Positions 9,501 to 21,115 are shown, counted from the stretch's first letter. The stretch is DNA of 64,000 bases from Rhodospirillaceae bacterium (GCA_020638575.1 JACKIH010000003.1:3211001-3275000), one strand, 5' to 3'. Notes: generated by a model not told the origin, from the letters alone. Numbers and translations: made by a program.

Positions 9501-11133
9501 CCGACCGCCCGGTGCGCTCCAGGGCGCTCAGACGCTCGTCGAACACCTCGCCGAGGCGATCGGTGGCGGCGAGCACGACCCCCGACGCGCGTTCCAGCTC
9601 CGCCGTGCGGTCGCCGGTGCCGTCGGCCAGCGCGGTGCTGAGCCTGTCGAGCCGCGACAGCGCGCCACCCAAATCGTTGAGCACGCCGGCCAGGCTGTCC
9701 GTCGCCGTGGCGATCACCGCATCGGCGCGGTCGGACGACGCCTGCACTTCGGTGATGCGCGCACCGATGGAGGCGACGGCCTCGTCGATGCGGTCGATGC
9801 GTTCGTCGAGGTCGCCCACCGCGCGCGTGCCCACGGCGGTCAGTTCGGCCGCAGCCGTCCCGGTGCGTTCCACCGCGGCGGCGACATCCGCTTCCAGCTT
9901 GCGCGACGCTTCGGCGAGTGCGCTGTCCAGCGGCGCGATGCGTGCGGCGACGCGCAGCGAGACGGCGTCGAGGGCCTGGCCGCGGGCGTCGAGCCGGCTT
10001 TCCAGGGCCACCAGCTTGTCCACCTGTTCGGTGAGGGCGGTGGCGCGGGCCTGCAGCAGTTCGCCGAGTGCTGTGCCGGAGCGGCCGGCGGTGAGCCCGG
10101 CGGTGTCGAACCGGTCGGTCGCCGCGGCGAGCAGCGCCTGGGCCTCCGTGAAGTGCTGGGTCGCCGTACCGATGGCTTCCACCAGGGTGTCGCGGCGCCG
10201 CGTCAGCAGCCCCGTGGCCTCGCTCAACTGGGCATCCACCTGATCGATGGAGCGGGCCACGCCGTCCACCTGGGTGCCCATGTCGGAGACCGCCCCTTCC
10301 AGGCGCTCCGAGGCCGATTCCGCGCGGCTGCACAGGACTTCGGTGCGCACGTCGATTTCCTGGGACAGCTCGGTGAAGCGCTCGGCCAGCACGCGCACGT
10401 CCTTGGCCAGGCCGGTCACGCTCTTCTTCAGCTTCTCCACGGTGTCGGTGGAGCGCTCGGTGAAGTCCTCCGCCCCGGTGGTGAGCGCCGTCACCGTCTC
10501 CTCGGCAGAACTGCGCAGGCCGGCGGACTGGGTCTTCAGGTCTTCGATGGCATTGCCGAGCAGTTGGGCCGAGCCGCCGATGCTCTCGCTCAGCGCTTCC
10601 AGGTCGCGGCGGCTGGTGCGCGAGGCATCCGACATGGCGGCGATCCGCCCGTCCATCTTCGCTGCGGCATCGGCCAGGCGGGCAAGCGCGGCATCGGAGC
10701 TTTCCGCCAGGGTGCGGGCGCGGCTTTCCAGCTTGCCCACCAACTCGCCGAAGCGGCCTTCGATGCCGTCGAGGCTACCGGACAGCGCGCTGACGCGGCG
10801 ACCCAGCCGGCTACGGTCAAGCTCGGTCTCGGCGAAGAAGATGCGGTGGGCCTGGCCGGCGACGATCCAGATCAGCACCAGCGGCGCCACCAGCCCGGCC
10901 AGCGAGCCGCCGATCTCGTGCGGCAACAGCGCCAGCATGGTGCCCAGGCCGATTTCCACATGCACCCACCACAGGCACCCCAGCACCCACAGCGCCGAAA
11001 CCGCGGCGGCCACCCAGAACACCGCGTTGCTGCCGAGGATGCCTGCGGCCAGGCCGCGCCGGGGGCGGGACCGCGGGGCGGACGGTTCGGGGCGGCGCAG
11101 GGGCAGGCTGTTGTTTGCGGTGGTGTCGGACAT
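6505..11133 (-). CDS. Giant membrane-anchored coiled-coil protein (1542 aa), function unknown
   Basis: Protein of 1542 aa. After a basic N-terminus, two hydrophobic segments (about residues 35-60 and 75-98) anchor it in the inner membrane. From about residue 105 to 1380 it is almost entirely Ala/Glu/Arg/Thr-rich heptad-like sequence, with many repeats of the form ERL..AT..L, and practically no Cys or Pro. A compact C-terminal domain of about 140 residues (around KSFYRGDTSVFTRRL and EFRAYVQRYFRQFEELLDH) looks globular. The layout resembles polarity or scaffold proteins such as TipN, but no homology is claimed. It lies 90 bp downstream of an AAA ATPase gene on the same strand and ends at a terminator, so the two are probably one unit. 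The GTG at 11142 is an alternative start. Confidence 0.85.
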   Translation of the reverse strand: MSDTTANNSLPLRRPEPSAPRSRPRRGLAAGILGSNAVFWVAAAVSALWVLGCLWWVHVEIGLGTMLALLPHEIGGSLAGLVAPLVLIWIVAGQAHRIFFAETELDRSRLGRRVSALSGSLDGIEGRFGELVGKLESRARTLAESSDAALARLADAAAKMDGRIAAMSDASRTSRRDLEALSESIGGSAQLLGNAIEDLKTQSAGLRSSAEETVTALTTGAEDFTERSTDTVEKLKKSVTGLAKDVRVLAERFTELSQEIDVRTEVLCSRAESASERLEGAVSDMGTQVDGVARSIDQVDAQLSEATGLLTRRRDTLVEAIGTATQHFTEAQALLAAATDRFDTAGLTAGRSGTALGELLQARATALTEQVDKLVALESRLDARGQALDAVSLRVAARIAPLDSALAEASRKLEADVAAAVERTGTAAAELTAVGTRAVGDLDERIDRIDEAVASIGARITEVQASSDRADAVIATATDSLAGVLNDLGGALSRLDRLSTALADGTGDRTAELERASGVVLAATDRLGEVFDERLSALERTGRSATQRVDTLRTAFRKEAGGLMVAAAQISARAKRAQKAIGEQAAAFGTLGEGLDTRSRTIAERLAAQIGSVGATVTAMLDRMETSGGTVDDIAGRLRTATASATDAEAAVERLSTAVVGVGERHDVLMENLDRHGKRLEAVAETTRKIVDQNDRASAAVDARTAEIGQHTSRLNEVQTRLFEEGTRVANLASGITDRLSGLPGVASKTAEALGAAVATAAQRLAEQQTGLAAGTEGLQRAMDAAETRIAEALVQMQAKGEAVANATKEAHERFTGLSMAMDSGRESFREIAERMESDLSRITRTMEERGQAMASAAQSVGERMDGVTSLVATRLEAIAAAGRSLGEQVSLIDETLSRDLDQITAATDKAADSAGQIRDGLREQTREVAKLSGELSQHGRALTEQFEAQRTALGESAAEAVRQVSSAAATLRTRTEEIASGSENAGRRIAGSAAEILQAGGRIKEVTDTSAAALAEIAATIVTRSDAIVDAAGRARDRIAELAGAMDERGEAVDGRTATAIQRLRELSEELRTLAPAIELTADNAEARTGEVAKNVQARLEALRKGADEVAKALRSAGEVMDDRLQRFDGGADAAERRIRDITAALERQAADVHLITDKAVHRVETVRRSVDEQSQDLAAAVGAATTQMDQVGAAFAKRSEQAIQAAEEVAKRLTSVGVVAQRETVELASSVEGIAARISGEAGKVRTEIDALFNNTEMSISRVEQTRESMLAFGDDIAAWSHAASAQLQEASDRVRTEIEEIGKARDGLAVGVEHAFDDLGTRIEELSSAAERVERRIAESGTGLSRQCDRLVDASTSASQTMQEASAVFLSQTTALARASREAMDQADRVRESEVHARRDAFLNAAKFVMESLNSIAVDFNRLLDHEVPEKTWKSFYRGDTSVFTRRLVTLRDRVPGEAIRGKFEIDGEFRAYVQRYFRQFEELLDHAAARDHGDVLTATLLTSDVGKLYMMLCGALGRERPSPNGGSPGYTDTAEAAE

Positions 11134-11223
11134 GGGCGGCACCGTCTGGCTAGCGGAGCTGGGGCCGGCTTGCGGCGGCGGAGGCCGTCGCGCGGACCAT
11201 CGGGCGGGGGTGGCAGGCGTTGG

Positions 11224-12663
11224 TCATTGTTGGATGTACAAGTGGCTGAGGGCGTCCATGGCGATGTTCTCGTCCAGCGTCGGCAGCCGGTCTTCAAAGC
11301 GGCAGCGCGCCACCACGTAGTTGGCGACGAACTCGCCGTGGTAGGCGGCGATGGGACGGTTCTGGCGCTCGTAGAAATCGGTGCGCAGGCGGTCCAGCAG
11401 ATCGGCCGGGACAACCAGGCCGTTGCGCTGGCAGGCCGCCTCGAAGATCCGCCGGAAGGTGCGGAAGGTCGGCGGGTTGACCGCGATCTTGAAGGGGAAG
11501 CGGCGGATCATCGCCGGGTCCATGAGCCGGTTGGGCGAGATGTTGGTGGCGAAGATCGTGAGCTGGTCGATGGGGAACTCGTACTTCTTGCCCGACCGCA
11601 GCGAGAGGTAGTCCACCCGCTGCTCCATGGGCACCAGCCAGCGGTTCAGAATCTCCGCCGGGCGCACCGCCTGGTGGCCGAAATCGTCGAAGATCAGGAT
11701 GCCGCCCGATGCCTTGAGCTGGACCGGGGCTTCGTAGAAGCGCAACTCACCCTGGTAGACGAGGTCGAGCATCGACAAGTTGAGTTCGCCGCCGGTGGCG
11801 ATCACCGGCCGGCGGCAGCATTCCCAGCGCCGGTCGATCTGGTCGCGCCGGATGGTGCGGCCGGTGACGTGGACCGCCGGATCGTCGGCGATCGGTTCGG
11901 AGATGTGGTGGACCGAGGGGTCGAACACCTTGATCACCAGGCCGTCCACCTCGATGGCGTAGGGGACGTACACCTCCTTCAGGAAGGACTGGGCCAGCGC
12001 CCTGGCGATGGCCGTCTTGCCGTTGCCGGACGGCCCGTAGAGCAGCAGCGTCTGGCCGGAATTGACCGCCGGGCCGAGATTGCCGAACAGGCTTTCGTCG
12101 ACCACCAGATGGCCGAGCGCGCGTTCCAGGCGCGGCCGCGTCACCCGCTCGTGGGTGATGCGCTGGCGGGCGATCTGGTTGTGGTAGTCCTCCAGCGTCA
12201 CCGGTGCCGGCCCGGCGTACTGCGAGCGCTCCAGCTCCTCGATGGCCCGCGCGGTGCCGGCGGCGGACAACACGAAGCGCTGGTCGGTGCCCACCACATG
12301 GGTGCCGACGGCCAGCACCTCCACGAAGCTGCGCTCCTTCGCCACGTCGATGATCTGGTTGATGACGCTGACCCGCAGCTTCATCTCGTCGGCCAACTGG
12401 GCCGGCGTGCTGAGGCCGTAGACGTACATGCACTTGAGCATGAGGCCGACCAGGAAGGTCGGCTTCAGCCCCGATGCATCGATGGTCGCCGGCGCCGCGG
12501 GACGGCGGCGAAAAACGCTTTCAAGCTGCTCGGCCGTGACCTTGCCGAGTGCCAGCAGGTTTTCCCCGATGGTGCCGCCGACGCGACGCTGGCGATCCAG
12601 CGCCAGATCGATGTCGGCAGCCGTCGTCAGGTTTTCCTGAACCAGCAATTCGCCAAGCAGCAT
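11224..12663 (-). CDS. AAA-type ATPase with GspE-like N-terminal domain
   Basis: ATPase of 479 aa. Residues 1-50 (LLGELLVQENLTTAADIDLAL) resemble the N-terminal domain of GspE/PilB-type proteins. A winged-helix-like middle section is followed by a linker with RSQYAGPAPVTLEDY. The ATPase core has Walker A GPSGNGKT (about 209-216), Walker B GGILIFDDFG, sensor-1-like FATN, and a following RRFPFKI. It would work in the cytoplasm, presumably remodelling or positioning a partner. The only neighbour in the apparent operon is the giant coiled-coil membrane protein immediately downstream. The specific role is unknown. Confidence 0.85.
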   Translation of the reverse strand: MLLGELLVQENLTTAADIDLALDRQRRVGGTIGENLLALGKVTAEQLESVFRRRPAAPATIDASGLKPTFLVGLMLKCMYVYGLSTPAQLADEMKLRVSVINQIIDVAKERSFVEVLAVGTHVVGTDQRFVLSAAGTARAIEELERSQYAGPAPVTLEDYHNQIARQRITHERVTRPRLERALGHLVVDESLFGNLGPAVNSGQTLLLYGPSGNGKTAIARALAQSFLKEVYVPYAIEVDGLVIKVFDPSVHHISEPIADDPAVHVTGRTIRRDQIDRRWECCRRPVIATGGELNLSMLDLVYQGELRFYEAPVQLKASGGILIFDDFGHQAVRPAEILNRWLVPMEQRVDYLSLRSGKKYEFPIDQLTIFATNISPNRLMDPAMIRRFPFKIAVNPPTFRTFRRIFEAACQRNGLVVPADLLDRLRTDFYERQNRPIAAYHGEFVANYVVARCRFEDRLPTLDENIAMDALSHLYIQQ

Positions 12664-12878
12664 AGCGTCCCAACTCCCGGAGCGGTCCGAAGCGTGACCG
12701 GATGAAGCCAGCAGAGCGCCATCAGGCGAGTCGCGGGCGGGAGTTCACCGTCACCAATGCCACAAAACTATCAGGATCTACTTAAAAAAGCACCGGTAAA
12801 AATCTGATTCTGAACAAGGTTTTGGCTGGGCGGTCAGGTTCTGACTTGCGCCGGGGTGATCGCTGCAGGCCGACATCC

Positions 12879-12884
12879 TATACT
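12879..12884 (+). promoter_or_regulatory. Possible -10 element for the glgX operon
   Basis: TATACT lies 34 bp upstream of the glgX start; no good -35 box was found at the right distance. The rest of the 12664-12917 divergent intergenic region is AT-rich for this genome (around 12760-12830) and probably holds the promoters for both directions. Confidence 0.3.
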
Positions 12885-12917
12885 CGCCTCCCCAGTGTTG
12901 CGCCGAAGGAGCCGCGG

Positions 12918-15056
12918 ATGACCCGCATCCAGTCGAAATCGCCGATCTGGCCAGGCCGACCCTACCCGCTGGGAGCCACCTGGGACGGCGGCGGCGTCAA
13001 TTTTGCGCTGTTTTCCGCCAATGCCCACCATGTGGAGTTGTGCCAGTACGACCGCGGCGGTACGCGGGAGATCGACCGCGTGATCCTGCCGGAATACACC
13101 GACGGCGTGTGGCACGGCTATTTGCCGACGGGCCGGCCAGGCATGCTCTACGGCTATCGTGTCCATGGTCCCTACGAGCCCGAACGGGGCCACCGCTTCA
13201 ACCCCCACAAGCTGCTGATCGACCCCTACGCCAAGGCACTCAGCGGGCCCTTGCGCTGGTCGGACGCCCATTTCGGCTACCGCCTCAACGCCCCGCGCGA
13301 GGACCTTGGCTTCGACCGCCGCGACAATGCCCGCGGCATGCCCAAGTGCCGGGTGGTGGACGACGCCTTCACCTGGGGCGACGACCGGCCGCCGGACACG
13401 CCGTGGGACCGTACGGTGATCTACGAGGCCCATGTGCGCGGCTTCACCCAGCTCAACACCCGCCTGCCGGCGGCCCTGCGCGGCACCATCGCCGGGCTCG
13501 GCATGCCGACGGTGATCGACCACCTGGTGCGGCTGGGCATCACCGCGCTGGAGCTGCTGCCGGTGCACGCCTTCCTGCAGGACCGGATGTTCCTGGAGCG
13601 CGGCCTCAGCAACTACTGGGGCTACAACACCATGTGCTACTTCGCCCCGGAGATCGGCTACCTGGCCACGGGGCTGCCCAGCGAATTCAAGACCATGGTG
13701 CGGGCGCTGCACGCCGCCGGCATCGAGGTGATCCTCGACGTGGTCTACAACCACACCTGCGAGGGCAACCACCTGGGCCCGACACTGAGCTTCCGCGGCA
13801 TCGACAACGCGTCCTACTACCGCCTGGTGCCGGGCAACGAGCGCTACTACATCGACGAAACCGGCTGCGGCAACACGCTCAACCTGTCGCATCCGCGGGT
13901 CAACCAGATGGTGCTGGACTCCCTGCGCTACTGGGTGACGGAGATGCATGTCGACGGGTTCCGCTTCGACCTGGCGGCAACGGTGGGGCGCGAGCCCTAC
14001 GGCTTCGACCCCAACGGCGGCTTCATGGACGCCATCCAGCAGGACCCGGTGCTGCAGAAGGTCAAGCTCATCGCCGAGCCGTGGGATGTCGGGCCGGGCG
14101 GCTACCAGCTCGGCAACTTCCCGTCCGGCTGGGCGGAATGGAACGACCGCTACCGCGACTGCGTGCGCGCCTTCTGGCGCGGCGACGGCGGCACGCTGGG
14201 CGAGTTCGCCGGGCGCATCAGCGGCTCGTCGGACCTGTTCGAGCGGCGCGGGCGGCGGAGCTGGGCGTCGGTGAATTTCGTGGCCAGCCACGACGGCTTC
14301 ACCCTCAACGACACCGTCAGCTACAACGACCGCCACAACCTGGCCAACGGCGAGAACAATGCCGACGGCCACGACCACAACCTGTCGGACAATCACGGCG
14401 TCGAGGGGCCCACCACCGACCCTGCCATCATCGCCGCGCGGGAGCGCCAGAAGCGCAACTTCCTCGCCACCCTGCTGCTCAGCCAGGGCACGCCGATGCT
14501 CCTGGCGGGCGACGAGATGGGGCGCACGCAGCAGGGCAACAACAACGCCTATTGCCAGGACAACGAGATCTCCTGGATCGACTGGGACGGGCGCAGCGAG
14601 CTCGACCGCGACCTGCTGGCCTTCACCCGCCGCCTGGTGCGCCTGCGCCGCGACCATCCGGTGTTCCGCCGGCCGCGCTTTCTCCACGGGACTTACAGCT
14701 CGGCCGAAGGGGTGCCGGACATCGCCTGGTTCGGCGCCGACGGCAAGCCGGCACGGGGCGAAACCTGGGGGTCGCGGCGCGTCATCATGATGCTGAACGG
14801 CCGGGCCGGGCCGTATATGACGGCGGAGGGAAAGGCGGAGACCGACGGCGTATTCCTGCTGTTGTTCAACGCCGAACGTACGCCGGCCTTGTTCGTCCTG
14901 CCCGCGGTTCCGGGCGTTCTGGGGTGGTGCCGGGTGCTCGATACCGCGGCACCGGAACTGCGCAGCGACAGCCGTGTCCACCTGCCCGGCCGGTCCTTGC
15001 GGATCGGCGAGCGTTCGATGATCCTTCTGCGTGACAACCGCGGCGCGTCGGCCTGA
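12918..15056 (+). CDS. glgX: Glycogen debranching enzyme GlgX
   Basis: GH13 alpha-1,6-glucosidase of 712 aa that removes short branches from phosphorylase-trimmed glycogen. An N-terminal CBM48-like domain (WPGRPYPLGATWDGGGVNFALFSANA) precedes the TIM barrel. The four GH13 regions are present: DVVYNHT, GFRFDLA (nucleophile Asp), LIAEPWDVG (acid/base Glu) and FVASHDGFTL. ATG 12918 has a GAAGGAG ribosome site and gives the usual GlgX length. It is first in glgX-treZ-treY, where it would supply linear maltooligosaccharides to TreY. Its terminal extension and motifs are ordinary. Confidence 0.96.
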   Translation: MTRIQSKSPIWPGRPYPLGATWDGGGVNFALFSANAHHVELCQYDRGGTREIDRVILPEYTDGVWHGYLPTGRPGMLYGYRVHGPYEPERGHRFNPHKLLIDPYAKALSGPLRWSDAHFGYRLNAPREDLGFDRRDNARGMPKCRVVDDAFTWGDDRPPDTPWDRTVIYEAHVRGFTQLNTRLPAALRGTIAGLGMPTVIDHLVRLGITALELLPVHAFLQDRMFLERGLSNYWGYNTMCYFAPEIGYLATGLPSEFKTMVRALHAAGIEVILDVVYNHTCEGNHLGPTLSFRGIDNASYYRLVPGNERYYIDETGCGNTLNLSHPRVNQMVLDSLRYWVTEMHVDGFRFDLAATVGREPYGFDPNGGFMDAIQQDPVLQKVKLIAEPWDVGPGGYQLGNFPSGWAEWNDRYRDCVRAFWRGDGGTLGEFAGRISGSSDLFERRGRRSWASVNFVASHDGFTLNDTVSYNDRHNLANGENNADGHDHNLSDNHGVEGPTTDPAIIAARERQKRNFLATLLLSQGTPMLLAGDEMGRTQQGNNNAYCQDNEISWIDWDGRSELDRDLLAFTRRLVRLRRDHPVFRRPRFLHGTYSSAEGVPDIAWFGADGKPARGETWGSRRVIMMLNGRAGPYMTAEGKAETDGVFLLLFNAERTPALFVLPAVPGVLGWCRVLDTAAPELRSDSRVHLPGRSLRIGERSMILLRDNRGASA

Positions 15057-15109
15057 CGGCGCCCCGTCACCCCCAGCCATCGCAAACCTCAGCAACCGAG
15101 GACGTTCCC

Positions 15110-16962
<1,853 letters not shown>

Positions 16963-16966
<4 letters not shown>

Positions 16967-19905
16967 CGGCCGAACGCCCGCCGGCGATCCCGCGGGCCAC
17001 CTACCGCCTGCAGCTCCACGCCGGCTTCGATCTCGACGCCGCGGCGGCCATCGTGCCCTACCTGGCCGAGCTCGGGATCAGCCATGTCTACGCCTCGCCG
17101 TTCCTCACCGCACGGCCGGGCTCGGCGCACGGCTACGACATCACCGACCACAACCAGATCAACCCGGAGATCGGCGGCGAACCGGCCTTCGACCGGCTGT
17201 CGGCGGCCCTGGCCGAGCACGCCATGGGCCTGATCCTCGACTTCGTGCCCAACCATATGGGGGTCGGCGGAGCCGACAATCCGTGGTGGCTGGACGTACT
17301 GGAATGGGGGCGGGCGAGCCCCTTTGCCCGCTTCTTCGATATCGACTGGCAGCCGGCCGAGCCGACGCTGAAGGACAAGGTTCTGCTGCCCTTCCTCGGC
17401 GACCACTACGGCAACGTGCTGGAACGCGGCGAACTGAAGCTCGCCTTCGATGCCGATGCCGGCACCTTCAGCGTGTGGTACTACGGCCACCGCTTCCCCA
17501 TTTCGCCGCGCGACTACCCGCGGGTGCTGCGGGTGGTGCGCGACCGGCTGGACAGCCCGAGTGAGGCCCTAGCGGCGCTGACCGCCGACTTCGCCAAGAT
17601 CAAGCCGTCGGCCCAGTCGGTCACCCGCATGGCCGCGGCGCACCGCCAGGCCGGCGTGCTCAAGGGGCGGCTGTCGGCCCTGGTGAAATCCGATGCCAGT
17701 CTGGCCGATGCGCTGGACGGGGCCCTTCGCAGCTTCGAAGGCACGCCCGGCGATCACGGCAGCTTCCGCGCGCTCCACCAGTTGCTGGAGCGCCAAGCCT
17801 ACCGCATCTCCTACTGGCGCGTGGCGACGGCGGAAATCAACTATCGCCGCTTCTTCGACATCAACGACCTGGCCGGCCTGCGCATGGAGGAGCCGGAGCT
17901 GTTCGAAGTGTCGCACGGGCTGGTGTTCCGGCTGATCGCGGAAAACAAGATCCACGGCCTGCGCCTCGACCACATCGATGGGCTCTACGATCCGGCCGGC
18001 TATTGCCGGCGGTTGCAGGACCGCGCCTCCTACATGGTGATGCAGCGGGAGATGGCGACCGGCGGGGCGGCACCGGGGCACCACGCGGGCGGCAACACGG
18101 CGGTGGAGCGCAGCCACGTCTTCTACCTCCTGGTGGAGAAGATTCTGGCCCGCCACGAATACCTGCGCGGCAGTTGGCCGGTGGACGGCACCACCGGCTA
18201 CGAGTTCGCCAACCAGGTCTGCCGGCTGTTCGTCAACCCGGCCGCGGAGAAGGTGTTCACCCAGATCTACCGGAGCTTCATCGGCCGTCCGGAGGTCGAG
18301 TTCGAAGCCATCGCGATGGCCGCCAAGCGGCTCACGGTGCAGTCAAACCTGGCTTCGGAGATCTACGTCATCGCGTCAGACCTGCACGAGCTGGCCAAAC
18401 AGAGCTGGACCACCCGCGACTTTACGCTGCCCGGCATCACCCAGGCGTTGGTGGAGATCGTCACCCACTTCCCGGTCTACCGTACCTACATCACCGAGAC
18501 CGGATCCAGCGAGGAAGACCTGCGCTACCTGGACTGGGCGATCTCCCAGGCGCGGCGCACCGCCACCATCGCCGACCGCTCGATGTTCGACTTCCTGGGC
18601 GAGGTGCTGACGACCGACCTGCGCCGCCAGCGCGGCCGCGGCTACAAGTCCCGCGATATCCTGAAGACGGCGCTGAAGTTCCAGCAGCTCACCGGGCCGG
18701 TGACCGCCAAGGCCATCGAGGACACCGCCTTCTACCGCTACTACCGCCTGGTGGCGCTCAACGAGGTGGGCGGCGAGCCGAGCTGGTTCGCCAACAGCCC
18801 GGCGGCCTTCCACCGCCAGGCCACCGCCCGGCTGCGCCACCATCCCTACGGCCTGCTGGCCACCGCCACCCACGACCACAAGCGCGGCGAGGACGTGCGG
18901 GCGCGGCTGATGGTGCTGACGGAGATGGGCACCGAATGGCGCCGCCGGGTACGCCGCTGGGCGACGCTGAACGCCCGCAAGAAGGGCGAGGACCCGCACG
19001 GCCCCGGGCGCAACGACGAGTACCTGATCTACCAGATGCTGGTCGGTGCCTGGCCGACGGAACTGGTCGACCCCGGCGATCCCGGCATCACGGATCTGGC
19101 CGATCGCATGGTGGCCTACCTCACCAAGGCGGTGCGCGAGGCCAAGGTGCATTCGAGCTGGGCGCTGCCCGACGAGGGCTACGAGGGCGCGGTTGCCCGC
19201 TTCCTGCGCGGCATCCTCGACCGCCGGCGCAGCGCCGCCTTCCTGGCTGATCTGGTGCAGTTCCAACGCCGTATCGCCGTCGTCGGCGCGCTCAACGGCT
19301 TGGCCCAGGCGCTGCTGAAGCTGACCGCTCCGGGCGTGCCGGACATCTACCAGGGCACGGAGCTTTGGGACCTCAGCCTGGTCGATCCCGACAACCGCCG
19401 GCCGGTCGACTACGCCGCCCGCAGATCCGCCCTGGCGCGCCACCGCACCACCTCGGCCGAGCGCACCGCCCAGCTCCTGCGAGACTGGCGCGACGGCCTG
19501 GTGAAACAGTTCACCATCGCCCGTGCCCTGGCGGTGCGGTCTGCCCTGCCGTCGGTGTTCAGCGACGGCGACTACCAGCCCTTGGAGATCACCGGCACCC
19601 ATGCCGACCGCGTGATGGCCTTCTGGCGCCACCACCGGGGCGGCGATGCGGTGGTGATCGTGCCGCGCCTGTCCGCACCGCTGCTGGGCGATGCCGATAT
19701 GCCGATGCCGGCGCCGGGTGCCTGGGGCACGACGACCGTTCAGCCGGCCGGTGCCGATGCCTGGCCGGTGCGCCTGGTGGACGCCTTCACCGGAGTGGAG
19801 GTGGCGACGGACAACGGCTGGCGGCTGTCGGACCTGCTGACGGGGTTTCCCCTGGCGCTGCTGTCCACCGCCGGGCTGCCGCCGCTGCCCGACCAGCCGG
19901 GTTGA
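16963..19905 (+). CDS. treY: Malto-oligosyltrehalose synthase TreY
   Basis: GH13 transglucosidase of about 980 aa that turns the reducing-end maltose unit of a maltooligosaccharide into a trehalose unit. It begins with the family-typical PRATYRLQLHAGFDLDAAAAI. The catalytic regions are DFVPNHMGV, GLRLDHIDGL, YLLVEKIL and TATHDHKRGEDVRARL. The GTG start at 16963 overlaps the treZ stop (GTGA); the frame is open 17 codons further upstream, but homologues start here. At the C-terminus are GVPDIYQGTELWD and a small beta domain. With glgX and treZ it forms the glycogen-to-trehalose route used in osmotic and desiccation tolerance. Confidence 0.96.
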
Positions 19906-19921
19906 GGCGGTCGGTGGCCGA

Positions 19922-20320
19922 CTAGCGGCAGCAGCCTGCGTAGACCTCGCTCTCCGACACCGAGAGGACGGCGCTGTACGGGAAGGGCGGCCCATCGGCC
20001 ATGGTGTCGTAGCAGGCACTTTCGGTGATGACGGCGACGATCGTGGAAGCCGGCCGGCCCGCGGTGCCGCGCCACACCAGCACCGGCGGAATGAGGAAGT
20101 CGAGCGCCTGGTCGCGGCCGGTCAGCGACTGGGTGGCGGGCATCGTCAGGGTGGCCAGCTCGGCGGTCTGTCCGTCGATGCGGAGCCGCCATCCGGGCTC
20201 GTTGCCGGTGCAGTCGAGCTGCTGCGGGAAGGTCGACGACTGGGCGGCGGCGGGTCCGGCTGCCAGGCTTGCTGCCAGCCCGGCCAGGGCGGCGGCCATC
20301 GCCAGGGTGCGTCGGTGCAT
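19922..20320 (-). CDS. Secreted protein with GNEPGW motif (COG3650-like)
   Basis: Predicted periplasmic protein of 132 aa. The signal peptide ends near residue 27 (AAAQ). The mature part starts with DCTGNEPGWRLRIDG, the short motif found in COG3650/META-associated periplasmic domains. Further cysteines occur at ESACYD and at the terminal GCCR, so disulfides are likely. The function is unknown. The gene converges on treY and is followed upstream by the racemase-like gene on the same strand, with a 21-bp gap. Confidence 0.7.
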   Translation of the reverse strand: MHRRTLAMAAALAGLAASLAAGPAAAQSSTFPQQLDCTGNEPGWRLRIDGQTAELATLTMPATQSLTGRDQALDFLIPPVLVWRGTAGRPASTIVAVITESACYDTMADGPPFPYSAVLSVSESEVYAGCCR

Positions 20321-20341
20321 GGGAAATCTCCCCCTTCTTGA

Positions 20342-21115
20342 TTAACCCGGCCCGACCGTGCCGGCCGAATGCGGCAGCGCGGTGGAGGCCGCCGCCCACA
20401 GGGCCGCCGCAGCATCGAGAATGCTGACCACCGGCCGGCCGGTGGCGTGGTGCAGGGCCGCCGCATAGGGCGGCAGGTTGGTGCATTCCAGCACGATGGC
20501 ACCGAGATCGCGGCGGCGCTCCACCATTGCCCGGCCTCGGCGGACGACGGCGGCTTCCAGCGCCGCGGTGTCGATGTGACGGCCCTGGTGTGCCTTGTCG
20601 GCCAGGATCAGGTTGCGGAAGGCCGGCTCGTCCTCAAGGCCCTCCACCACCGCCTCGGCGGGATCGATGCCGGCGGCGGCGAGGGCGGCAGCATCCAGCG
20701 CCCCGGCATCGGCCGCCAGCACCCCCACCGGCCGGCCGCCGCAGGCGCGCACCATCAGCGGCGCCAACAGCAGGGCCGAGGCGATCACCGGCACCGGCAC
20801 GGCTGCCGCCAGCCGGTCCTGCACATGGACGAGGAACCCGCAGGTGGTCACCAGGCCCACCGCACCGTCCGCAGCCAGGGCCACGGCGGCGGCGACGAAG
20901 GCATCGGCCAGCGGCGGGGCCGGCCCGCCACGGCGCACCACCAGCGGCACCTCGCCGCCCGCCACGGTGCGGATGCGCACGGCAAAAGGGTAGGACGCGG
21001 GGTTGCCGGCATCGCCCGGGATGCGCGGAAACGCCGTGTCCAGCGCCAGCACGCCGAGGAACGGGGCCGTCTCCGGCTTCGGGTCGGAGCCCGCAGGCCG
21101 CGGCCGGGGCGGCAT
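20342..21115 (-). CDS. Aspartate/glutamate racemase family protein
   Basis: Cytoplasmic enzyme of about 257 aa of the Asp/Glu/hydantoin racemase superfamily. The two catalytic cysteines of the two-base mechanism are present, in GLVTTCGF and IVLECTNLPPY. The N-terminus PFLGVLALDTAFPRIPGDAGNPASYPF is typical of a large uncharacterised branch. The start is uncertain: ATG 21115 is used here, but ATG 21169 is in frame. It is divergent from the TRAP transporter operon, which suggests a shared substrate, perhaps an amino acid or hydantoin-type compound. Confidence 0.8.
   Translation of the reverse strand: MPPRPRPAGSDPKPETAPFLGVLALDTAFPRIPGDAGNPASYPFAVRIRTVAGGEVPLVVRRGGPAPPLADAFVAAAVALAADGAVGLVTTCGFLVHVQDRLAAAVPVPVIASALLLAPLMVRACGGRPVGVLAADAGALDAAALAAAGIDPAEAVVEGLEDEPAFRNLILADKAHQGRHIDTAALEAAVVRRGRAMVERRRDLGAIVLECTNLPPYAAALHHATGRPVVSILDAAAALWAAASTALPHSAGTVGPG

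Noticed and set aside
6433..12705. 2090-codon plus-strand frame
   Set aside because: Antisense to two well-supported genes; low-complexity translation, no ribosome site and no recognisable domain. Kept only as a low-interest observation.
12834..15095. Long minus-strand frame over glgX
   Set aside because: Shadow of a GH13 gene whose catalytic motifs are all in the plus-strand frame.
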